A stretch of 64,000 nt of DNA from Corynebacterium propinquum DSM 44285 (GTDB lineage Bacteria; Actinomycetota; Actinomycetes; Mycobacteriales; Mycobacteriaceae). The position numbers and the translations under genes are program-made. This document shows, piece after piece, positions 46,303 through 54,928 of the stretch (within the stretch, counting starts at the first letter, position 1; the number at the start of each line of letters is the position of its first letter). The stretch covers positions 1-64,000 of the forward strand of contig NZ_AQXC01000005.1 of assembly GCF_000375525.1 (NCBI RefSeq), read 5' to 3'. Under the pieces are notes generated by a model that searched no databases, was not told where the DNA came from, and saw nothing but the letters and a program-made list of their open reading frames with translations.

Positions 46303-46963
46303 CGTCCTTTTCCATAGTGATTACAGAATCAACGAAGCTTTCGACGACTGGATCGTGTGACACCATGAGAACGCCTGTTCCCTCGTGCACCGCATCGTCA
46401 ACGACACGGAATAAGCTGTCCCGCGAGTCGCTATCTAATGCACTGCTCGGCTCGTCAAGTAGAAGTAATTTAGGTTGTCGTATGAGTCCACCAGTGATCA
46501 TGACTCTCTGTAATTGACCCTTTGAGAGTTCATTCAGCATCTGGTTTACAGTGTGCTCTACACCTAACGATTCAAGAATTCCGACATAGAATCCTGAATT
46601 CACCTTTTTCTTGCAGATTTGTAGATTGAATTCTAAATATTCTTTTACCGTAAGGCCTGGGAAAGCTACTAATTCTTGGCCAACGTAGGAAATATCGCTT
46701 CGGAGTAATTTCTGGCGAGTCGATACTGAGGTCTTAGATATGTTGAACTCGTCAAGTAGCACTACGTTTCCTTCATGGAGGGGGTGTAAGCCTACGATTG
46801 CGTTCAGGAATGTGGTCTTTCCGCATCCAGAAGAACCTGACAATAATGCTTTTTGCCCGTGAGTAAGCTCAAAATCTAGTGGTAACGCTAGAGGGGAGCT
46901 ATGCCTTGGGGTCGCCTTAACCGCAACTGCTTGAACTTCGAGTACGGGGTTAACGGTTCTCAC
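46286..46963 (-). CDS. ABC transporter ATP-binding protein, module 5
   Basis: 225 residues: Walker A SGSSGCGKTT, signature LSKGQLQRVMITGG (LSKGQ in place of LSGGQ), Walker B LLLLDEPSSALDSDS, H-loop VSHDPV. The start is GTG 46963 with only a weak site (GAAAG). The gap upstream contains a 6-7-6 inverted repeat that may be its operator. Same atypical base composition as the permease. Confidence 0.88.
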   Translation of the reverse strand: MRTVNPVLEVQAVAVKATPRHSSPLALPLDFELTHGQKALLSGSSGCGKTTFLNAIVGLHPLHEGNVVLLDEFNISKTSVSTRQKLLRSDISYVGQELVAFPGLTVKEYLEFNLQICKKKVNSGFYVGILESLGVEHTVNQMLNELSKGQLQRVMITGGLIRQPKLLLLDEPSSALDSDSRDSLFRVVDDAVHEGTGVLMVSHDPVVESFVDSVITMEKDDANHE

Positions 46964-47090
46964 GGAAATGACTTTCTAATAGAGGAAGGAAAATAATCAG
47001 AGGGCTGTAGCTGAAACTGTCTGATAACCTCCGAAATGAGGGGTGGACAAGATACATGACAACCCGGATTATACGTAAACCTCTTTTAAA

Positions 47091-47109
47091 GTAACACAGA
47101 TTATGTTAC
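47091..47109. promoter_or_regulatory. Inverted repeat upstream of module 5
   Basis: GTAACA, seven bases, TGTTAC. It lies about 130 bases before the ATPase start in the likely promoter. Typical geometry for a dimeric repressor; regulator unknown. Confidence 0.3.
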
Positions 47110-47198
47110 CCCGAAAGATGCAGTAGATCACTCATCTGTCTCAATCTCAGTTCGGCGGAGGGGGGGTCCTATACAACAAGTTGATTCATTCTCTGTCT

Positions 47199-47254
47199 TG
47201 GAATCGCGCACCGCCGCCGTCACCGCTGCCCGAGATCGTCGATTAATTTAGACT
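47199..47254 (+). repeat. 56-bp direct repeat, copy 2
   Basis: Second copy of the response-regulator 3' end. Similarity continues weakly upstream (TTGATTCAT versus CTGATTCAT with a gap), so it is a decayed gene end rather than an exact short target duplication. It ends six bases before the flavoprotein gene. Confidence 0.95.
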
Positions 47255-47260
47255 TGCAAT

Positions 47261-48982
47261 ATGACTTACACAACACCCAAGACATCGTCGCAAAGTGGCC
47301 CAACAAAGACATCCACAGACTCGTCCACCGCCCCCATCGTCATCGTCGGCTCCGGCCTGGCGGGCATGGTTGCAGCCTACGAGGCATTACAGGGCGGGAA
47401 ACAGGTCGTGATCCTCGACCAAGAAAACCGCAATAACCTGGGTGGCCAAGCCTTTTGGTCGCTGGGTGGTTTGTTTTACGTGGGAAGCCCGGAGCAAAAA
47501 TTGATGCGGGTGAGCGATTCTTATGAGCTTGCCTGGCGCGATTGGGAAAACAGTGCGGATTACGACGACGCACCCCATGATCGCTGGCCGAAGGCCTGGG
47601 GCCAGGCATACGTGCAGTTCGCGGCCGGTGAAAAGCGAGATTATTTAAAAAAGCTGGGGCTCAATGTCTTGCCGACGATCGGCTGGGCCGAGCGCGGTAG
47701 CGGCGATGCCAGCGGCCACGGCAATTCCGTTCCACGATTCCACCTCACCTGGGGCACCGGCCCGGAAGTGGTACGGGTTTTCCGCGAACCACTCGAACGG
47801 GCAGAAGCAACCGGACAACTCACCTGGCGCTTCCGCCACCGCGTGGAAGGCCTGCTACAAGACGAGTCCGGCCGAGTCACCGGTGTCCGTGGAGTGGAAT
47901 TAGCAGCCGATGATGCACTACCCCGTGGCCAGGCCTCAAGCAGAAAAGCCGTGCGCGAATTTCAACTGAATGCAGCATCCGTGGTCATCGCCACCGGCGG
48001 TATCGGAGGCAATCTAGCAAAAGTACGCGCCAGCTGGCCAAGCGATCGCTGGGGCCCGTGTCCCGACGATCTAGTAGCTGGCGTTCCGGCGCACGTGGAC
48101 GGCAGCGGCATCGACGTCGCCAAGCACGCCGGCGCAAACCTAGTGAATACGGACAGAATGTGGCACTACCCAGAGGGAATGCACAACTGGGACAGCATCT
48201 GGCCGCACCATGGCATCCGCATTATTCCCGGGCCGTCGTCGTTGTGGCTGGATGCTACCGGCACCCGCTTGCCGACGAACATTTTTCCCGGCTCCGATAA
48301 CCTCGCAGCATTGAGTCATATTGGTAAAACAGGCCACGGCTATTCCTGGTTCTTGTTGAACTCCACCGTCGCGGATAAAGAATTCATCTTTTCTGGTTCC
48401 GAACAAAACCCAGACTTAACGGAGAAAACAATCCGGCAACTGGCCAGCAAGCTTGGGCCAAAAACGCACCCGGCCGTGCAGGCTTTCAAAGACCATGGTG
48501 TGGATTGGGTGATCGCCGATAACCTCGATGAGTTAACCGCAAAAATGGCCGCGCTTGCCGACGACGGCCTGCTGGACCGCGAGCGTGTCGCACGCACCGT
48601 CGCTGATCGGGATTCCCAGCTGGATAACCCGTTTTCCAAAGATGCCCAGGTGAATTATTTGCGCACGGCCCGGAAATTTCTGGGCGATAAGATCGTGCGC
48701 GCTGCCGCACCGCACAAACTCGCAGATGCGAAACATGGGCCGCTCATTGCTGTACGGCTGCAGGTATTAACCCGCAAAACACTAGGCGGGCTAGAAACAG
48801 ACCTTTCCGGGCGCTGCCTCGATTCAGACGGTAATATCATCCCTGGCTTGTTTGCCTGCGGGGAGGCAGCTGGTTTCGGCGGTGGCGGCATGCACGGGAA
48901 GAATGCGCTGGAAGGCACCTTCTTAGGCGGCTGCATCCATTCCGGCAAACGCGTGGGAGAAGCGCTCGCTATAGACAAATAA
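47261..48982 (+). CDS. FAD-binding dehydrogenase (fumarate-reductase/KsdD-like flavoprotein)
   Basis: 573 residues. After a ~25-residue polar start comes the FAD-binding GxGxxG (IVIVGSGLAGMVAAYEALQG) and the NLGGQAFWSLGGLFYV stretch; the C-terminal GLFACGEAAGFGGGGMHGKN closes the FAD site and holds the typical glycine-rich loop. Members include putative ketosteroid dehydrogenases and uncharacterised flavoproteins; no specific substrate can be read off. No ribosome site precedes the ATG; its natural promoter may have been displaced by the module-5 insertion. Confidence 0.87.
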   Translation: MTYTTPKTSSQSGPTKTSTDSSTAPIVIVGSGLAGMVAAYEALQGGKQVVILDQENRNNLGGQAFWSLGGLFYVGSPEQKLMRVSDSYELAWRDWENSADYDDAPHDRWPKAWGQAYVQFAAGEKRDYLKKLGLNVLPTIGWAERGSGDASGHGNSVPRFHLTWGTGPEVVRVFREPLERAEATGQLTWRFRHRVEGLLQDESGRVTGVRGVELAADDALPRGQASSRKAVREFQLNAASVVIATGGIGGNLAKVRASWPSDRWGPCPDDLVAGVPAHVDGSGIDVAKHAGANLVNTDRMWHYPEGMHNWDSIWPHHGIRIIPGPSSLWLDATGTRLPTNIFPGSDNLAALSHIGKTGHGYSWFLLNSTVADKEFIFSGSEQNPDLTEKTIRQLASKLGPKTHPAVQAFKDHGVDWVIADNLDELTAKMAALADDGLLDRERVARTVADRDSQLDNPFSKDAQVNYLRTARKFLGDKIVRAAAPHKLADAKHGPLIAVRLQVLTRKTLGGLETDLSGRCLDSDGNIIPGLFACGEAAGFGGGGMHGKNALEGTFLGGCIHSGKRVGEALAIDK

Positions 48983-49019
48983 CCTGCTCCTGGGCAAAAC
49001 GGTGCCCTTGGAGCAGGTT
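48981..49019. terminator. Bidirectional terminator between convergent genes
   Basis: AACCTGCTCC and GGAGCAGGTT form a ten-base stem, with GGGC/GCCC continuing inward. A smaller hairpin GGGCT/AGCCC follows at 49025-49040. Confidence 0.75.
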
Positions 49020-49071
49020 AGCGCGGGCTTGTCAGAGCCCTGTTGAAGCGCTGGTTATTTCAGCGCTCATA

Positions 49072-49749
49072 TTAAAAGTCGCGCAGGATGCGCTGTGCCA
49101 GAGGCTCAGACGATGCTGGGTTCTGACCGGTGTAAAGGTTGCGATCTACTTCGACGTACGGCTGCATCGGATCGGTCTGCTTAAAATCAGCACCGAGTTC
49201 ACGCAAACGAGTCTCAACTACCCATTTGGCAGCTGCGATGGTCTCCTCGCCTTCTTCGGCGTTGGTAAAGCCAGTCATGGTATAGCCCTTCAGCGGCCAG
49301 TTGTCATTGTCCATTGCGAGCAAAGCAGCTGGAGCGTGGCATACCAGGGAAAGCGCACGACCGGATTCAATACGGTTCTGCAGCAGTTTGGCGGAATCCT
49401 GGTCATAAGCCAAGTCTTCCATTGGACCGTGGCCACCAGGGTAAAAGACGAGGTCATAGTCAGCCTCGTTAACATCAGCCAGATTAAGCGGGTTGTTCAG
49501 CTCCGAGTCGATTTCTCCGAGGTAGTTCTCGTATTCCGCGCGCTCGCTGTCGGACAGGACATCGAGGCTGTACTGGTCTACTACTGGAGCCTTTGCATTC
49601 GGCGTCGCGAAGTCAATGTTCCATCCAGCGTTTTTGAATACGCGGTGTGGAGCAATCAGTTCTTCGGCCCAGTAACCGGTAGGGCGGGCGCTGCCGTCGG
49701 CCAGCGTCCATTTATCTGCGGCAGTAACTACGAATAGTGCGGAAGGCAT
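49072..49749 (-). CDS. DJ-1/PfpI (class I GATase-like) protein, Hsp31/glyoxalase III type
   Basis: 225 residues. The nucleophile elbow is SLVCHAPAALLA (Cys near residue 137), with His following at once, and PGGHGPMEDLA upstream gives the acidic helper region. Family members act as glutathione-independent glyoxalases or deglycases, detoxifying methylglyoxal. AAGGAGG three bases short of optimal distance before the ATG shows strong translation. Alone, convergent with the flavoprotein gene. Confidence 0.9.
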   Translation of the reverse strand: MPSALFVVTAADKWTLADGSARPTGYWAEELIAPHRVFKNAGWNIDFATPNAKAPVVDQYSLDVLSDSERAEYENYLGEIDSELNNPLNLADVNEADYDLVFYPGGHGPMEDLAYDQDSAKLLQNRIESGRALSLVCHAPAALLAMDNDNWPLKGYTMTGFTNAEEGEETIAAAKWVVETRLRELGADFKQTDPMQPYVEVDRNLYTGQNPASSEPLAQRILRDF

Positions 49750-50223
49750 AACTTCCTCCTTATATATAGGTGAGCTATCTAATGTTCTTCAGATGTGTTG
49801 TCCCCCGGAAGTGCGTTGCACCCGGAAGGACAACGACACCAAGAATACGCCTCAATGGATCTTCGTTGGCGAGATTTTTCTTCATGAGTCTTACGGCAGA
49901 GGCAGAAAAACGCCGCTATTTCGGGTCGGAAATTCTTATTTCCGAGTATAGTCCCGCTGTTCAAAGCGGTATAGAGAGAAATCACGATATGCGTGAAGCC
50001 CAATAACTGCAACCCTGAGAAAAAAGATGATTTGTCAACTATTTCACATTCTTGGAGAGGCAATTAGTGGCGAAGTATGTCGTTTAACCCCGATTTCCGG
50101 TCTATTTCGCTGCCTGAGAACCAGACCTTAGGCAGTTAATGACATCGCGCTGGGGCCCAGCGCCCTGTTTAGCTTTTATTCACGCCCGCGCCACTCAATT
50201 CATTTGAGATGTACGTTAAAAAC
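49750..50223. other. Intergenic region with short palindromes
   Basis: 474 bases. CTGCCT/AGGCAG around 50110-50135 and the tight palindrome GCGCTGGGGCCCAGCGC (50147-50163) followed by TTTAGCTTTT could form a terminator. A 40-codon + strand frame (49884-50006) has no ribosome site and no recognised family. Confidence 0.4.
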
Positions 50224-50526
50224 ATGGAAACAAAATCAATGACCGTCAGCCAATTTCGTCAATCCCAAAGCCAAATCCTTGCGGAAGCACAACATATGCC
50301 TATCACCATCACCAGCCAGCAAAGCCGCGCCCGCGCCGTAGTCGTCTCCCCCTCATTTTATGCTCGCGCTGTTGCAGCATTAGAAGATCAAGAAGACATC
50401 CATGCTGCCGAAATCGCCCGAGAAGAAGCTGAAGAAATCTCACATGATGAGCTCAAAGAAGCTCTCGGACTTACCGAAACCAGCGCTTCTTCATGCACAG
50501 GCAACGAAAGGAATTGGACGAATTAG
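50224..50526 (+). CDS. Orphan Phd/YefM-family antitoxin
   Basis: About 100 residues. METKSMTVSQFRQSQSQILA and MPITITSQQSRARAVVVSP are the Phd/YefM DNA-binding fold; the C-terminal acidic helix (EEAEEISHDELKEALGL) is the toxin-binding part. No toxin gene follows. Overlapping the end in another frame is ATG 50492 with 14 codons (MHRQRKELDELAFL), which could be the stump of a lost RelE/ParE-type toxin. ATG 50224 was chosen by family; 50239 is an alternative. Confidence 0.8.
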   Translation: METKSMTVSQFRQSQSQILAEAQHMPITITSQQSRARAVVVSPSFYARAVAALEDQEDIHAAEIAREEAEEISHDELKEALGLTETSASSCTGNERNWTN

Positions 50527-50562
50527 CGTTTTTATAACGGGATTCACAGTAACCTTGTATCT

Positions 50563-50997
50563 ATGAGGTTACAGACAGTTTTTATCCCGACGGCAGTAGC
50601 ATTTTCTGTGTTATCGGCGTGCTCCACAGCCGAGAGCGAACCTCCGACGTCTCAAACGCAGATTCCAGTCACCACGTCCCCAACATCACCGGCCACGGCA
50701 ACACAGCACCAAGAAGCACCTGACTCCCCTGACGCCGAGCACAACGGTAAACCCACTGCACCAGTTCACAATGACCACGGAATGTTCACCGTAAAATGCC
50801 AGGTAGCAAAAATTGAATCAGATCATGGCATCGTCGGATACGTATACGGAAACCATAAAACCAGCATCCCCATCGCTGAGCAGGATGCCGAGCAGTTCAT
50901 CCCGAAATTCGGCCCGGGAAACGAGAAGCAAAATTGCAGCACGGTCGAAAAATATCTTCCTAGTGGAGCCTATGATCTGCATGACCAGGTGTTCTAA
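50563..50997 (+). CDS. Putative lipoprotein
   Basis: 144 residues. Signal peptide with lipobox LSAC (cysteine at residue 20), then a Ser/Thr/Pro/Gln linker to ~75 and a small acidic C-terminal domain (FTVKCQVAKIESDHGIVGYV) with two more cysteines. Anchored on the outer face of the membrane. No family recognised. Ten bases upstream of cobA on the same strand. Confidence 0.75.
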   Translation: MRLQTVFIPTAVAFSVLSACSTAESEPPTSQTQIPVTTSPTSPATATQHQEAPDSPDAEHNGKPTAPVHNDHGMFTVKCQVAKIESDHGIVGYVYGNHKTSIPIAEQDAEQFIPKFGPGNEKQNCSTVEKYLPSGAYDLHDQVF

Positions 50998-51006
50998 ACT
51001 AGCTGC

Positions 51007-51822
51007 ATGACTACTCCAGATTCCGGCCCAGATTCTGTCGCTGCCGATGCCGCTTCCGCTGCCGCCGCTGGCTCAGCCGAGAATTTGCACCCAGTCAAGT
51101 TGATTGGTGGCGGCCCCGGCGCGTGGGATCTCATCACGCTCCGCGGCCAAGCCGCACTCCACGAGGCTGATGTCATCGTCGCAGACCACCTGGGCCCCGC
51201 CCCGTTTCTGGATCGATTGTGCGATATTTCCAGCAAAAAGCTTGTCGACGCTTCCAAGCTGCCGTATAAAAAACAGGTCGCCCAAGAAGAAATCAACCGC
51301 ATGCTCGTCGAATACACCCAAGCCGGATACAAGGTGGTACGGCTCAAAGGCGGCGATCCGTTTGTGTTCGGGCGCGGTTTTGAAGAAATCACGGCACTCG
51401 CAGAAGCTGGGATCGCCTGCGAAGTCATTCCCGGCGTAAGTTCCGCTTATGCTGTTCCGGGGTTGGCGCACATACCTGTTACCCAGCGTGGCGTCGTGCA
51501 TGCCGCCACCGTCATCAGTGGGCACCTGCCACCGGGACACGAAAAATCCCTGGTGGACTGGTCTGCACTGGCGCGCTCCGGCGCCACGCTGTCCATCATC
51601 ATGGGGGTGCGCAACGCCAGTGCAATCGCGGATGCGCTTATCGACGCTGGCCTGGCCGCAGCTACCCCCGCCGCCGTCATTCAGGAAGGAAGCCTTGCCG
51701 ACGAGCGGGTGTTCCGCTGCCAGCTCGAACAGCTTGGCGCAACCATTGCAGAAAATTCGGTGGAACCACCTGCGGTGATGGTCATCGGAGATGTAGCCGG
51801 GCTGGAATCCTCTGTTCAGTAG
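51007..51822 (+). CDS. cobA: Uroporphyrinogen-III C-methyltransferase
   Basis: Transfers two methyl groups from S-adenosylmethionine to uroporphyrinogen III, giving precorrin-2 for siroheme. An Ala-rich start of ~30 residues precedes LIGGGPGAWDLITLRGQ; RLKGGDPFVFGRGFEE and VIPGVSSAYAVPGLAHIPVTQRG are the SAM and substrate motifs. 271 residues. The siroheme produced is needed by CysI in the neighbouring cluster, where CysY inserts iron. Its last 41 bases overlap the end of cysZ on the other strand. Confidence 0.95.
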   Translation: MTTPDSGPDSVAADAASAAAAGSAENLHPVKLIGGGPGAWDLITLRGQAALHEADVIVADHLGPAPFLDRLCDISSKKLVDASKLPYKKQVAQEEINRMLVEYTQAGYKVVRLKGGDPFVFGRGFEEITALAEAGIACEVIPGVSSAYAVPGLAHIPVTQRGVVHAATVISGHLPPGHEKSLVDWSALARSGATLSIIMGVRNASAIADALIDAGLAAATPAAVIQEGSLADERVFRCQLEQLGATIAENSVEPPAVMVIGDVAGLESSVQ

Positions 51823-52795
51823 CGTCTGGATCAGCACCCGCTGGCTCACGAGCTGCCGACTCAGCAGCCACCGGTGGCTCTGTGCGCGATTCGGTGCTAG
51901 GCGCGGCTGCGCGTTGCAAAGATTCCACCCGCATGCGTACGCGGTAACGGCGCACCCCGTGCACGGTCAACGCGATACCCACCGCCATGATCGCTAGCTG
52001 CACCGGCCACACCGTATCCAGTGGCAGCAGGTAGCGAATATTCAATGCAATAATCGCCGACCCCACCAGCCCACCCAGGGCAACCGGGTTAATGCGGGAA
52101 ATCAGCCAGGCAGCGATGGGAGCGGCAATGCTTCCGCCAATCAGCAGGGCAACAACCGCGGCGGTATGCGACACGATTTCCTCCCACAGACCCACCACAA
52201 AACCAGCGGATGCGCCCGCGGCCACCAGAAACTCCGAGGCAGAAACCGTGCCGACGATATACCGCGGCTGTTGCCTGCCGACGCCCAGCAGCGTGGAGGT
52301 AGTCACCGGACCCCAGCCACCGCCACCGGTGGAATCCACCAGACCACCCAGAGCACCCAAGAATCCTAAAAATGGTGTGGAATATTCCGCCTTTTTTGCC
52401 AGCTTGCGCTTCGTGCGCCCTTGGCTAAATCGCCACACCAGGTTTGCCCCGATGGCCACCAGCACGACTGCGGTAATCGGCTGCGCCTTATCCAGTGGCA
52501 AATTGGATAAAAACATTGCGCCGACAAACCCGGCGAGTGCCCCGGGAAATCCCAGCCGTGCCACCACGGACCAATCCACGTTGCCAAACCGCCAGTGGCT
52601 AAAACCTGAAACCGCGGTGGTTCCAAGTTCTGCCACGTGCACCACGGCCGAAGCTTGCGCAGCACCCAAACCAGCGAGGCCCAGGAGGATCGTTGTTGAG
52701 GTCACTCCGAAACCCATGCCGATGCCGCCGTCGACAAGCTGCGCGGCGAAACCAGCCAGGGCAATAAAAATTAAACCTCTCATGATTTTCCTCAA
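51782..52795 (-). CDS. cysZ: TauE/SafE-type sulfate/sulfite permease
   Basis: 337 residues: eight or nine transmembrane helices of the TauE/SafE fold (GGIGMGFGVTSTTIL, the family GG-G motif, and its second-half echo STGGGGWGPVTTSTLLG). The last ~55 residues are polar, Ala/Glu/Pro-rich. In C. glutamicum the equivalent cluster member cysZ is required for sulfate uptake; name given by position. ATGA overlap (52792-52795) with cysY. Its 3' end crosses 41 bases into cobA antisense. Confidence 0.88.
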   Translation of the reverse strand: MRKIMRGLIFIALAGFAAQLVDGGIGMGFGVTSTTILLGLAGLGAAQASAVVHVAELGTTAVSGFSHWRFGNVDWSVVARLGFPGALAGFVGAMFLSNLPLDKAQPITAVVLVAIGANLVWRFSQGRTKRKLAKKAEYSTPFLGFLGALGGLVDSTGGGGWGPVTTSTLLGVGRQQPRYIVGTVSASEFLVAAGASAGFVVGLWEEIVSHTAAVVALLIGGSIAAPIAAWLISRINPVALGGLVGSAIIALNIRYLLPLDTVWPVQLAIMAVGIALTVHGVRRYRVRMRVESLQRAAAPSTESRTEPPVAAESAAREPAGADPDATEQRIPARLHLR

Positions 52796-53595
52796 ATCTG
52801 CGCGGCTACTACCTCTGCAAGTGCCGTGCCTAGTGGTTGGGAATAGGTGATTCTGCGTTCTTGTTCTGCGGATTCTCCTGCTTGCGCTGCACCAGCTGGT
52901 GCTCCACCGGCTGGTGCAGCATTAATTTCTTCGGCTTGGCGATACATTCGATCCAGCAACAAGCCATGGCTGACAAACAGCGGCACCAGGTGCATTCGCT
53001 CGTGGTGCTGGGCCAGCTCTGCCAACCGATTCGGGCCGGTGGCAAATACCACGCTGATGCCATCGGCACTGCTCTGTTCGGCATCGGGCTGATTTACGCC
53101 GGACTGATGAGCACCGGCATGGTTCACGCCGGCACGCCTTGCAGCAACACGCCTGGCGAGCTTGTCGACGCTCGCATTGGCCGCATGATCAGAAGATCCC
53201 ACCGACACCAACACCACGTGCGCCCCGGCCGGAGCGTCGCGGGCAATCACCCGGGACAACAATTCCTCCATGGCCAGGCCGGTGCCCAGCCCGTCGGCAA
53301 GTTCCACGTCCACCCCGGCGCGCTGTGCCTGCTGGCGCACCGCAGCGAGTTGTTGCGGAACATCAACTTTTTGGTGAAACCCACGCGTAAACAGCAACGG
53401 AACAATCACCAGATGCTTGTGCCCATCGGCAATCGCCTCGGCCACGGCGGTGTGCAGGTCAGGTGCGTTGAATTCCAGGTGGCTGCTGTAGCCTTCCAGC
53501 CCAGCACGGTTCGCGGCTGCTGCGCTGAGCTCATTGATCAAACCGACAGCCTGCGGGTGGCGTGAGCCGTGCGAAAGAGTAATCAGCGCAGTCAT
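52792..53595 (-). CDS. cysY: Sirohydrochlorin ferrochelatase-like (CbiX/SirB family)
   Basis: 267 residues with two CbiX-like halves. LITLSHGSRHPQ carries the metal-site His10-like residue and HLVIVPLLFTRGFHQKVDVP the second histidine; the echo HLVPLFVSHGLLLDRMY lies near 225. Inserts Fe2+ into sirohydrochlorin for siroheme. An Ala/Gln-rich insert sits near 170-190. GGGGGAG seven bases before ATG 53595 decides the start against the longer frame. ATGA overlap with cysZ; 16 bases from cysN. Confidence 0.9.
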   Translation of the reverse strand: MTALITLSHGSRHPQAVGLINELSAAAANRAGLEGYSSHLEFNAPDLHTAVAEAIADGHKHLVIVPLLFTRGFHQKVDVPQQLAAVRQQAQRAGVDVELADGLGTGLAMEELLSRVIARDAPAGAHVVLVSVGSSDHAANASVDKLARRVAARRAGVNHAGAHQSGVNQPDAEQSSADGISVVFATGPNRLAELAQHHERMHLVPLFVSHGLLLDRMYRQAEEINAAPAGGAPAGAAQAGESAEQERRITYSQPLGTALAEVVAAQI

Positions 53596-53611
53596 TATTA
53601 GCTCTCCCCCG

Positions 53612-54928
53612 TTACTTCTGCCCAATTAATCCCGCAGCCAGCGAGTTGCCATCGTGCGGGTCTGCCAGCACGAATGCGCCCCGTTTGCCACGGGCGGCAT
53701 AATCATCCACTGCGATCTCCACGGCGGTTTCTAATTCCACGGTGGCGATCTCGTTGAGCGCTAGCTGGGCTTGCGCTGACTGTGACTCGTCCTGCGCTGA
53801 CTGGTCCTGGCGAGTCTCGATGCTGGCCACGCGCGCCTTATACTTGCCGCTGTCATACAGCAGGTGCAGTTTTTGCCCCGCACGCACGCCTTTATCGGAG
53901 AGGCCCACCAGCGTGGCAGTAAATTTCCGCGTACTGCGCGGGCTGCTACCAGCGGAAATGAAATCGCCGCGCACCAGATCAATCTCATCAGCCAACCGCA
54001 GCACCACGGAATCACCAGAGTGTGCCTCCTGCAGCTGTCCGTCGGCAGTATCAATGCCAACGACGGTGCTGGTACGCCCGCCACTGACGGTAACGGCATC
54101 GCCCACGGCAACTGCACCGGTGGTGACCCGCCCGGCGTACCCGCGGTAATCAGTCTGCGGCTCGCGGATGACGTATTGGATGGGGAAACGGAAATCCAGC
54201 CCGGCAGCGATATCGCTTTCCGCCGGTTGGATGGTATCGAGCAGTTCCACGATCGGCTGGCCGTCGTACCACGGTGTGTGCACAGATCTTTCCACCACAT
54301 TGTCACCAGCCAATGCGGAGATCGGCACCACGCGAGTATGACGTGGTGCCAGCGCACCAAGCTCAACTAAGGCGTCGGCAAGCTGGGCTTGGATGTCCTC
54401 GTACACGGCCTGGTCATAGCCAACCAGATCGATCTTATTCACCGCGATGATCACGTCTTGGATTCCCAGCAACGCCGCGATATGCAGGTGGCGCTTGGTT
54501 TGTTCCACCACCCCATAGCGGGCATCGATGAGCAAGATGACGACTTCCGCCGTGGACATGCCCGTGATCGTATTTCGGGTGTACTGCACGTGCCCCGGAG
54601 TATCTGCGAGGATGAAGCTGCGCTGGTCAGTGGCGAAATACCGGTAAGCGACGTCGATGGTAATGCCCTGTTCGCGTTCGGCGCGCAGGCCGTCGACAAG
54701 CAAGGAAAAATCCAGACCATCGAAGCCGCGTTTCGACGAACTCGCTGCCACGGCTTCTAGCTGGTCAGACAACACCGATTTGGTGTCGTGCAGCAAACGC
54801 CCCACGAATGTGGATTTGCCATCGTCGACCGACCCGGCGGTGCAGATGCGCAACGCTCGGCGATTGTCCAGGATGGTTGCGGTGGATTCGGTACTTGCGG
54901 TAGTTGCGGTGGTTGCGGTGCTAGTCAT
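53612..54928 (-). CDS. cysN: Sulfate adenylyltransferase subunit 1 (GTPase)
   Basis: 438 residues. Translation-factor GTPase: G1 GSVDDGKSTFVGRLL, switch ITIDVAYRYF, G3 DTPGH, G4 NKID; then beta-barrel domains. GTP hydrolysis drives APS formation by CysD. No fused APS kinase (CysC) domain, fitting a pathway that reduces APS directly. N-terminal Thr/Ala/Ser-rich stretch of ~20 residues. Shares one base with the cysD stop (TGATG). Confidence 0.96.
   Translation of the reverse strand: MTSTATTATTASTESTATILDNRRALRICTAGSVDDGKSTFVGRLLHDTKSVLSDQLEAVAASSSKRGFDGLDFSLLVDGLRAEREQGITIDVAYRYFATDQRSFILADTPGHVQYTRNTITGMSTAEVVILLIDARYGVVEQTKRHLHIAALLGIQDVIIAVNKIDLVGYDQAVYEDIQAQLADALVELGALAPRHTRVVPISALAGDNVVERSVHTPWYDGQPIVELLDTIQPAESDIAAGLDFRFPIQYVIREPQTDYRGYAGRVTTGAVAVGDAVTVSGGRTSTVVGIDTADGQLQEAHSGDSVVLRLADEIDLVRGDFISAGSSPRSTRKFTATLVGLSDKGVRAGQKLHLLYDSGKYKARVASIETRQDQSAQDESQSAQAQLALNEIATVELETAVEIAVDDYAARGKRGAFVLADPHDGNSLAAGLIGQK

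Noticed and set aside
49884-50006. 40-codon ORF MSLTAEAEKRRYFGSE...
   Set aside because: No ribosome site or known family; possible gene debris but unsupported.
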